The translations under genes and the position numbers were made by a program. Shown here in pieces: positions 5,502-10,108 of a stretch of 10,108 nucleotides of DNA. The notes below the pieces were generated by a model, which searched no databases, had not been told where the DNA came from, and worked only from the letters and a program-made list of their open reading frames with translations. This stretch comes from Parcubacteria group bacterium Gr01-1014_72 (GTDB lineage Bacteria; Patescibacteriota; Minisyncoccia; Phycocordibacterales; VMFH01), in NCBI GenBank assembly GCA_007375925.1, contig VMFH01000008.1, forward strand, positions 1 through 10,108, in the 5' to 3' direction. The first letter of the stretch is position 1; the number at the start of each line of letters is the position of its first letter.

Positions 5502-5573
5502 TGACGCATACGGGAATCGAACCCGTGTTCCCACCGTGAGAGGGTGGTGTCCTAGCCGCTAGACGAATGCGCC
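5502..5573 (-). tRNA. tRNA-Glu(CTC)
   Basis: Seventy-two bases fold as a cloverleaf on the minus strand. The acceptor arm pairs GGCGCAT with ATGCGTC (one G-U pair), the D arm contains GTCTAGCGGCTAGGAC, the anticodon stem CCACC/GGTGG encloses the loop CTCTCAC with anticodon CTC (5540-5538), and the T arm is CGGGTTCGAATCCCG. The discriminator is A and CCA is not encoded, so a CCA-adding enzyme is needed. It reads GAG codons. It lies downstream of murF but has its own promoter. Confidence 0.96.
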
Positions 5574-5576
5574 GCG

Positions 5577-5611
5577 GAAAGCTTTCAGCTGACAGCTGTT
5601 AGCTTACAGCT
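5577..5611 (-). repeat. AGCTNNN heptad array in the tRNA-Glu leader
   Basis: Five consecutive seven-base units on the minus strand, each beginning with AGCT: AGCTGTA, AGCTAAC, AGCTGTC, AGCTGAA, AGCTTTC. The array fills the stretch from the predicted transcription start (near 5611) to 3 bases before the mature tRNA 5' end. Confidence 0.85.
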
Positions 5612-5617
5612 TTTGAA

Positions 5618-5645
5618 AATATAGCATTTTTGGGAAAAATCACAA
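5618..5645 (-). promoter_or_regulatory. Promoter of tRNA-Glu
   Basis: Minus strand TTGTGA (5645-5640), 16-base spacer, TATATT (5623-5618) with the TG extension (TGCTATATT). The start would fall near 5611, where the AGCTNNN array begins. Confidence 0.55.
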
Positions 5646-5654
5646 AAATCTGCG

Positions 5655-5689
5655 GCGTCTACAAACTACCACCCACTACCTACAAACTA
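5655..5689 (-). repeat. TAGNNNN heptad array starting at the murF stop codon
   Basis: Five seven-base units on the minus strand: TAGTTTG, TAGGTAG, TGGGTGG, TAGTTTG, TAGACGC. The first TAG is the murF stop codon (5689-5687). Units 1 and 4 are identical. Confidence 0.8.
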
Positions 5690-6994
5690 GACTCTTCGCT
5701 TCCAGTTGGCTTCTTGCCGCACGAGCAGCTCCTCCGCGCGTTCCGGCTCCGCCATGATTTCTTCAACAATACATTCCATGCGTACTGCTTGCGAACCTTT
5801 TATGAGAACGACATCGCCCTCTCGGAGAAGTCTCTCAAGAAACTTCCCCGCCTCTGCCGCATTGTCAAACTGAAACACCGCCGCCTCTCCCATCCCCGCC
5901 TGGAGCGCCCCCTCCGCAATGTCGCGCGCCCGGACTCCTACAGTAAGAAGCTCATTGCAAACTCCCGCCGCCTCCTCCCCCGCCAGTCTGTGCGCCTCCT
6001 TTGAGTACTTGCCGAGCTCCATCATATCGCCAAGGACAGCAATCCGCCGCCCGCTTCCATCAATGCGCCCAAGTGTCGCAAGTGCCTCGGCGACCGCCAC
6101 CGGTGAAGCATTGTACGAATCGTCAATAATCGTCGTGTCCTTGACGCCGGAAAGGAGGCGCATCCTCCCCGGGGGCGTCTCGTGGAGGCGGAAGGTCTCG
6201 GCAAGCCGAACAAGGTTGTACTCCTCTGCCACGCCGACAGCGAATGCTGCGAGGACTGGATACATGTGCTGGCGCCCGAGGACGCCATGAAGCGAGACCG
6301 GCACCATCACGCCGCCGCACGTCACCTTGAACGAAATGCCTAACGGAACTTTCCGCCTCCCGCGCCTCTCGTAGAGCACTTCATCGTCTGAACCGAGAAC
6401 ATCGGCGCCAGCGGGAAGCATACCGTACCGAATAACGCGCCCGGGCGCGGCGGCGGCGAGGAGCGCCGCATCCTCATCGTCGCCATTCAGAATCGCGACT
6501 CCCCCGTGCTGCAAACTCTCCACGAGCGCGCGTTTTTCCAGCACGAGCTCCTTGGGACTCTTAAAGAACTCCACATGAACCGGAACTTTGCCGATGCGCG
6601 TCATGACGACGATGTCGGGCCGGAGCCACCGTGCAATCCTCCGGATATCGCCCGGACGGTCAGCGCCGACCTCAAGAACGAGAACGGACGGATAGTGGTA
6701 GGGAAAAAGGATGAGCATAGCTCCCATCAACATATTCCAAACCCAGCGAAGCGGGTTCTGCCACCCGTTCGGGCACCCGAGTATCGCAAGGGGAACGCCG
6801 ATGTCGCTGTTGAAACTCTTCTCGCTCTTGCGGACGTACGCAAACTCGGCGAGCGCGGTGTAGATCGCATCCTTCGCAGACGTCTTGCCGACGGACCCCG
6901 TCACCGCAATAACCTTCGGTCTGTACTTCGCGAGCACAAGCCGCGCCTCAAGGGTCAATAACCATACGATGATGTACTTAAGAAAAGATTTCAT
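5687..6994 (-). CDS. murF: MurF-type ligase (UDP-MurNAc-tripeptide:D-Ala-D-Ala ligase), short N-terminal form
   Basis: Cytoplasmic ATP-dependent ligase that adds D-Ala-D-Ala to the UDP-MurNAc-tripeptide, the last soluble step of the peptidoglycan precursor. Mur ligase motifs: ATP loop VTGSVGKTS (31-39), VLEVGADRPGDI (106-117) with the metal-binding Glu, MTRIGKVPVHVE (131-142) in place of TNIGxAHxE, EKRALVE (153-159) with the Lys that is carbamylated in the family, DDSYNASP (291-298), VLGDMMELG (320-328) and LIKGSQAVRME (397-407). The 435 residues start almost at the ATP loop: the usual N-terminal domain of about 80-100 residues that grips the UDP-MurNAc part is absent and replaced by a hydrophobic segment (4-22). 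A second hydrophobic stretch lies at about 84-106. The ATG at 6994 has no clear Shine-Dalgarno. The C-terminus is a charged helix. Downstream of ftsI. Confidence 0.92.
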   Translation of the reverse strand: MKSFLKYIIVWLLTLEARLVLAKYRPKVIAVTGSVGKTSAKDAIYTALAEFAYVRKSEKSFNSDIGVPLAILGCPNGWQNPLRWVWNMLMGAMLILFPYHYPSVLVLEVGADRPGDIRRIARWLRPDIVVMTRIGKVPVHVEFFKSPKELVLEKRALVESLQHGGVAILNGDDEDAALLAAAAPGRVIRYGMLPAGADVLGSDDEVLYERRGRRKVPLGISFKVTCGGVMVPVSLHGVLGRQHMYPVLAAFAVGVAEEYNLVRLAETFRLHETPPGRMRLLSGVKDTTIIDDSYNASPVAVAEALATLGRIDGSGRRIAVLGDMMELGKYSKEAHRLAGEEAAGVCNELLTVGVRARDIAEGALQAGMGEAAVFQFDNAAEAGKFLERLLREGDVVLIKGSQAVRMECIVEEIMAEPERAEELLVRQEANWKRRV

Positions 6995-7015
6995 GGAAAG
7001 TTTGCAAGTCTCGGA

Positions 7016-7145
7016 TCTAGAATGTAAAGTGTAAATCTAAAAGTCCAAAATGACAGTGTGAAGTGTAAAGTCCGTCACTCGGCCTCCTCATTTTTAATTT
7101 TGAATTGTCATTTTTCACTTTACACTTTTAACTTTAAACTTTCTA
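7016..7145. repeat. Two opposing eight-unit heptad arrays filling the ftsI-murF gap
   Basis: On the plus strand 7016-7071 consists of eight seven-base units (e.g. TGTAAAG, CTAAAAG, TGACAGT, GTAAAGT). On the minus strand 7145-7090 consists of eight units of the same kind (TAGAAAG, TTTAAAG ... TGACAAT ... TAAAAAT). They face each other across 18 bases, and the sixth unit is TGACA[G/A]T in both. The common pattern is NNNAAA[G/T]. The first unit of the minus-strand array contains the ftsI stop codon. No promoter or gene is recognised in the 148-base gap. Confidence 0.85.
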
Positions 7146-8843
7146 TCTGTCCGGCGGCACTTCGTAGTAATTCAAGAGAAACTTCATCGTCTTCATAAAG
7201 GGTTCGGTGAGCGTGTGTGATGCGTACGTCACCCCCTGCGGCTCAAGCAGGTAGAAGAAAACAAAAAATTTCGGGTCGTAGGCCGGCGCATACCCAAAAA
7301 ACGAATGGAGGTAACGGTCGTCATAGTACCCTCCCCCGCCCTCCTTCGCAATCTCGGCCGTTCCCGTCTTCGCCGCGATGCTGTAGTGCGGGACTTTGTA
7401 GCTTCCACCAAGAAGCGCCGTGTCAACGACCCGAACGAGCATCCCCGTCACCGTTTCGGCGGTCCGCTCGGAGAACACCCGTCGCGGCGGATCGGAACGA
7501 ATCTCTTTTGAAAAGCCGAGACGATACGTGATGCGCGAAACGATGTGGGGGTCGGGGAGGAGTCCGCCATTCGCAAGCGTTGCAAGCGCACGCGCCGCGC
7601 CGATGGGGGTGAGCGCGATGCCCTGTCCAAACGAGGCGGTCGCCTGTTCAATGTCCCGCCCGCTTTGAAGATTTCCGATAAGCCCGTGCGTTTCGTTCGG
7701 AAGGTCAATGCCCGTCTCTTCGCCAAAACCAAGCTCCTCAAGATAGCCGACGAACCGCTCTTTCCCCACCGAGAGCGCCACGTGAGCGGCGCCCGTGTTG
7801 AGCGACTGGCTAAGCACCTCCTGCATGTTCACGACTCCCCGCGCCTTGCCGTCAAAATTGGAGATGCGCTTCCCATTGAGTTCCATGAAACCGTCGTCCC
7901 GATAGGTGCTCGTCGCCGTCACCGTGCCGGTATCAATCCCGATTGCCATGGTGAGCGGCTTCATGATAGAGCCGAATTCGTAAACACTTTCAACGAACGG
8001 GTTGCCGAAAACCCCGCTGTCTTTCTCTTTCTGAAATGCGTTTGGATCAAACGACGGGTGTACCGCCATGCCGATCACTTCGCCGCTCTCGGGCGCTATC
8101 ACCACCGCGCCGCCCTCCCGCATGCGATACGTTCTCCCGAGAAGCTCCAACTCCCGCTCAAGGAATCCCTGCACGGTCGGCTCCAGTGAGGCGACAATGT
8201 CACCTTCAAATTTCTTCTCTCGGCTTGCTACTTTCTCAAACCCGCCGAACAGTTCGGCAAAAAAATTTGACGGCGCTCCCCTCCCCTCGCGGTACAGAAC
8301 GTCCTCGTAATATCGTTCAAGGCCGTAGCGTCCCGCACGCTTGTTCTCTTTGTACGCGAGAAAGCCGAGGATGTGCGACGCGAGCTGCTCCCCGGGATAC
8401 ACTCGCCATTTCTCACGGTAGACGGAAACGCCCGGAAGCCGCAACTTCTCAATCTGTTCACCGATTTCCACCGGCACCTGCCGCTTGATCTCCTCGTACG
8501 GATCATCCCGCTTCCCCGCTTTTGTGAGAAATTCATCGCGGGAGAGCGGGAGCAGGCGCGCGAGCTTCTCATACGTTTCCTCCGGGTCCGTAATGTCAAT
8601 CGGAGTAATGGCGAGGATAAATCCTTCCTGAAGCGTACCGACGGCAACCTCCGCGCCCTCTTTGTCGGTAAAGTATATCGTGCCGCGATCAAAATCCTCC
8701 GCCGCGACTACTCTGTAGCGAGTAGCCGCACGCTCCGCAAACTCATCCCCGTGGACGACCTGAATATAGTACAGCCGCCCAAGAACAAGAATGGTCGCGG
8801 CGGTGAGAGCGATTGAGATGAGGCGGATCCGGAGCGTATACAT
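7143..8843 (-). CDS. ftsI: Class B penicillin-binding protein, FtsI/PBP3-like (septal transpeptidase)
   Basis: Membrane-anchored DD-transpeptidase that cross-links septal peptidoglycan. The 566-residue product has an N-terminal transmembrane helix at about 7-29, the class B dimerisation/pedestal region (DRGTIYFTDKEG at 52-63, a variant of RGxIxDRNG; YPGEQLASHILGF at 149-161; GRYGLERYYE at 171-180), and a full transpeptidase domain: catalytic SIMK (S292, K295), SLN (347-349) and KTGT (492-495). All three active-site motifs are intact. The length fits FtsI; there is no C-terminal PASTA domain. The position directly after ftsL and before murF supports FtsI rather than PBP2/MrdA. The start at 8843 places the hydrophobic segment properly; the upstream 200 bases hold a nested inverted repeat. 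Confidence 0.93.
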   Translation of the reverse strand: MYTLRIRLISIALTAATILVLGRLYYIQVVHGDEFAERAATRYRVVAAEDFDRGTIYFTDKEGAEVAVGTLQEGFILAITPIDITDPEETYEKLARLLPLSRDEFLTKAGKRDDPYEEIKRQVPVEIGEQIEKLRLPGVSVYREKWRVYPGEQLASHILGFLAYKENKRAGRYGLERYYEDVLYREGRGAPSNFFAELFGGFEKVASREKKFEGDIVASLEPTVQGFLERELELLGRTYRMREGGAVVIAPESGEVIGMAVHPSFDPNAFQKEKDSGVFGNPFVESVYEFGSIMKPLTMAIGIDTGTVTATSTYRDDGFMELNGKRISNFDGKARGVVNMQEVLSQSLNTGAAHVALSVGKERFVGYLEELGFGEETGIDLPNETHGLIGNLQSGRDIEQATASFGQGIALTPIGAARALATLANGGLLPDPHIVSRITYRLGFSKEIRSDPPRRVFSERTAETVTGMLVRVVDTALLGGSYKVPHYSIAAKTGTAEIAKEGGGGYYDDRYLHSFFGYAPAYDPKFFVFFYLLEPQGVTYASHTLTEPFMKTMKFLLNYYEVPPDR

Positions 8844-8845
8844 AG

Positions 8846-8859
8846 GTGCCTACTGCCTA
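8846..8859 (-). repeat. Two heptads TAGGCAG/TAGGCAC before the ftsI start
   Basis: Two near-identical seven-base units lie directly between the end of the nested inverted repeat and the ftsI ATG at 8843-8841. They are similar in style to the longer heptad arrays at 5577, 5655 and 7016. Confidence 0.5.
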
Positions 8860-9043
8860 GAACTCATTTCAAAACCTACCATGGACATTTTGATTGAAGT
8901 CATTTCGCATCGTCGCCGCGCCAGATTTGGTAAAAAACCGCTTCTCCTCGGTCGGAGCACCTCGGTGCACCTCCCTCGTCTGCGCTGTTTTTTCCTCAAA
9001 TCTGGCACGGCTTTGGATTGCGATAGGTTTTGAAATGAGTTCT
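8859..9043. repeat. MITE-like nested inverted-repeat element in the ftsL-ftsI gap
   Basis: Perfect 20-base terminal inverted repeats, AGAACTCATTTCAAAACCTA at 8859-8878 and its complement at 9024-9043, enclose 145 bases. An inner pair, GCCGCGCCAGATTTG and GCCGTGCCAGATTTG (opposite strands, one mismatch), continues into an A/T run (AAAAAAC on each arm), and the centre holds GCACC-TC-GGTGC. The two ends are flanked by CT on both sides, which could be a 2-bp target duplication. The element begins at the base following the ftsL stop codon. No open reading frame inside it is convincing, so if mobile it would depend on a transposase elsewhere. Confidence 0.85.
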
Positions 9044-9379
9044 CTAGATGCCGCTCCCCTTTGCGAGGAGGAGACCAAGCGGCAGGCGACTCACATAGCG
9101 GAGCCGCGGCGTTTCCACAAATCCACGCTCAATCGCAAAGTCGGCGGTGATGGTGCGCGTGCGGGAGAGGTACTCGCTCTCAAGCGCCGCGACGCGACTT
9201 TGGAGAACGCGGACGCGCTCCTCCGCGCTCCCTCGCGCCGCGACATTTATAACCGCCTGATTCACCGCATACACATAGAGAAAAATGAGGAGGAATACCC
9301 CTCCGAAGAGCGCGCGCGTTATGTACGAAAGTTTTTCGCCAAGCGCCGCTGCGTGGACTCTGTTGTTTGTATGCGTCAT
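9044..9379 (-). CDS. ftsL: FtsL-like septum protein
   Basis: A 111-residue bitopic membrane protein: a short cytoplasmic part, one transmembrane helix at about 23-46 (LFGGVFLLIFLYVYAVNQAVINV), then a coiled-coil stretch (52-75, SAEERVRVLQSRVAALESEY) and a C-terminal end with ADFAIERGFVET...YVSR, which resembles the 'A...GF' region of FtsL. In the divisome FtsL bridges FtsB/DivIC to FtsW-FtsI. Sequence conservation in this family is low, so the call rests on topology and on the exact rsmH-ftsL-ftsI gene order. The start is the only ATG in frame; no strong Shine-Dalgarno is seen. Confidence 0.85.
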   Translation of the reverse strand: MTHTNNRVHAAALGEKLSYITRALFGGVFLLIFLYVYAVNQAVINVAARGSAEERVRVLQSRVAALESEYLSRTRTITADFAIERGFVETPRLRYVSRLPLGLLLAKGSGI

Positions 9380-9437
9380 TATTATAGTGTTAAACGTTGT
9401 GTGTAAAGACTTTTTTGGGCTATCATGTTTACTCTAC

Positions 9438-10108
9438 TTAAGGCAGTGTTTTTGCGTTCTTTTCAATCCCCCGAAGTTTCGCGCTCCGGGCCCGAGGATT
9501 GTGCGCCGTTTCGGCAGGGCCTGGAATAATCGCTTTTTTCGTGAGGAGCTTCACCTTGTCATCTCGCGCCCACTCCCGAAAGGTACGCTTCACGATTCTG
9601 TCTTCCAAGCTGTGGAACGCAATGACTGCCATCCGCCCGTTCGGACGAAGCGCGTGAAGTCCCCTCTCAAGCCCTTCCGAGAGCGCCCGGAGCTCGTCAT
9701 TGACCGCAATGCGCAGCGCCTGAAAGGTGCGTGTCGCCGGATTGATCCTCCCGCGACGGTAGCGCTCCGGCACGGCCGCGGCGATGACGCCCGCGAGCTC
9801 CTTTGAACTCTCAATACTTTTTCGTTCCCGCGCCGCGACAATCTCCGCCGCAATCCGTTTCGCAAAGCGCTCCTCGCCATACGTTCGAATGATGAGCTCA
9901 AGATTCTCTGCCGCCCACCCGTTCACGATGTCGCGGGCGGTGAGCGTTTCGGGTTGCGGGGAATCGTCAAAGGTCATGAGGAGCGGCTCATCGGCGCGGA
10001 AGGAGAACCCTCTCCCCGATGTCTCAAGCAGGTCGCTTGAGAAACCGAGGTCAAAAAGAATCCCATCTGCGCCTGTCACGGCGACGCTCGCGAGCGCCTC
10101 GCCGAGCT
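9438..10108 (-). CDS. rsmH: 16S rRNA (cytosine-1402-N4)-methyltransferase RsmH (MraW), partial, 5' end beyond window
   Basis: SAM-dependent methyltransferase that modifies C1402 of 16S rRNA in the decoding centre. The frame is open to the window edge: upstream of the GTG at 10079 it continues as LGEALASVAV, so the true start lies outside. Conserved stretches are DGILFDLGFSS, GRGFSFRADEPLLMTF, the INPATRTFQALRIAVNDEL block, VIAFHSLEDRIVKRTF and the ending NPRARSAKLRGIEK, all typical of RsmH. The N-terminal SAM motif with the G-rich loop is missing because of the edge. It is the first gene of the division cluster visible here, 58 bases before ftsL. Confidence 0.95.
   Translation of the reverse strand, partial: LGEALASVAVTGADGILFDLGFSSDLLETSGRGFSFRADEPLLMTFDDSPQPETLTARDIVNGWAAENLELIIRTYGEERFAKRIAAEIVAARERKSIESSKELAGVIAAAVPERYRRGRINPATRTFQALRIAVNDELRALSEGLERGLHALRPNGRMAVIAFHSLEDRIVKRTFREWARDDKVKLLTKKAIIPGPAETAHNPRARSAKLRGIEKNAKTLP

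Noticed and set aside
5577..7145. Heptad arrays as a CRISPR array
   Set aside because: The units are 7 bases and contiguous, without repeats of 20-40 bases alternating with unique spacers, and no cas gene is present.
7545..8189. Plus-strand open frame of 214 codons inside ftsI
   Set aside because: Antisense shadow of ftsI in GC-rich sequence; the transpeptidase motifs are all in the minus-strand frame.
9381..9386. TATAAT on the minus strand just before ftsL
   Set aside because: It ends 1 base before the only possible ftsL ATG, so transcription from it would start inside the gene; no matching -35 at normal spacing.
8894..9406. Plus-strand open frame of 170 codons across the nested repeat and ftsL
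   Set aside because: It runs antisense through ftsL and through a structured repeat; composition is shadow-like and there is no ribosome binding site.
9390..9425. Plus-strand promoter-like TTGTGT ... TATCAT near the rsmH-ftsL gap
   Set aside because: It would be antisense to rsmH, has no gene after it, and the hexamers are only moderate matches.

Overview
The window looks like a chromosomal segment from a small-genome bacterium, most likely of the Candidate Phyla Radiation/Patescibacteria (Parcubacteria-like). This is inference from style, not from a marker search: a compact rsmH-ftsL-ftsI-murF division cluster, a MurF that lacks the usual N-terminal domain and starts with a hydrophobic segment, a tRNA without encoded CCA, extended -10 promoters of the form TGCTATNNT, and intergenic gaps packed with degenerate seven-base repeats. 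The standard code fits all genes; nothing suggests UGA recoding.

Layout. Positions 1-272 (minus) hold the N-terminal 90 codons of a 3-methyladenine DNA glycosylase (AAG/MPG family), cut by the window edge. A 228-base divergent gap with a near-perfect 35-base palindrome separates it from typA/bipA (501-2282, plus), a translational GTPase. An accessory block of three single genes follows: an unrecognised soluble protein (2484-3122 or 3200, minus), a divergently transcribed membrane-anchored protein resembling heme-oxygenase-like diiron oxidases (3389-4348, plus), and an integral-membrane fatty acid hydroxylase/sterol desaturase-like diiron protein (4526-5110, minus). Both of the latter have metal-ligand motifs for O2-dependent chemistry. 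Each of these three genes has a recognisable intrinsic terminator.

From 5502 to the right end everything lies on the minus strand and reads right to left: rsmH (partial at the edge), ftsL-like, ftsI-like class B penicillin-binding protein, murF, then tRNA-Glu(CTC). This is the classical division and cell wall order: RsmH methylates 16S rRNA, FtsL and FtsI act in the septal peptidoglycan synthase, and MurF completes the UDP-MurNAc-pentapeptide precursor.

The most unusual content is non-coding. (a) Three homologous palindromes (2376-2413, 5340-5367, 5436-5483) differ from one another almost only by paired substitutions that preserve the symmetry; two of them sit next to two copies of the same 28-base terminator-like hairpin. 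(b) A nested inverted-repeat element of about 185 bp (8859-9043) fills the ftsL-ftsI gap and abuts the ftsL stop codon. (c) The ftsI-murF gap consists of two opposing eight-unit heptad arrays that align unit for unit, and further heptad arrays of other consensus begin at the murF stop codon and occupy the tRNA-Glu leader. No CRISPR array, transposase or phage gene was seen.
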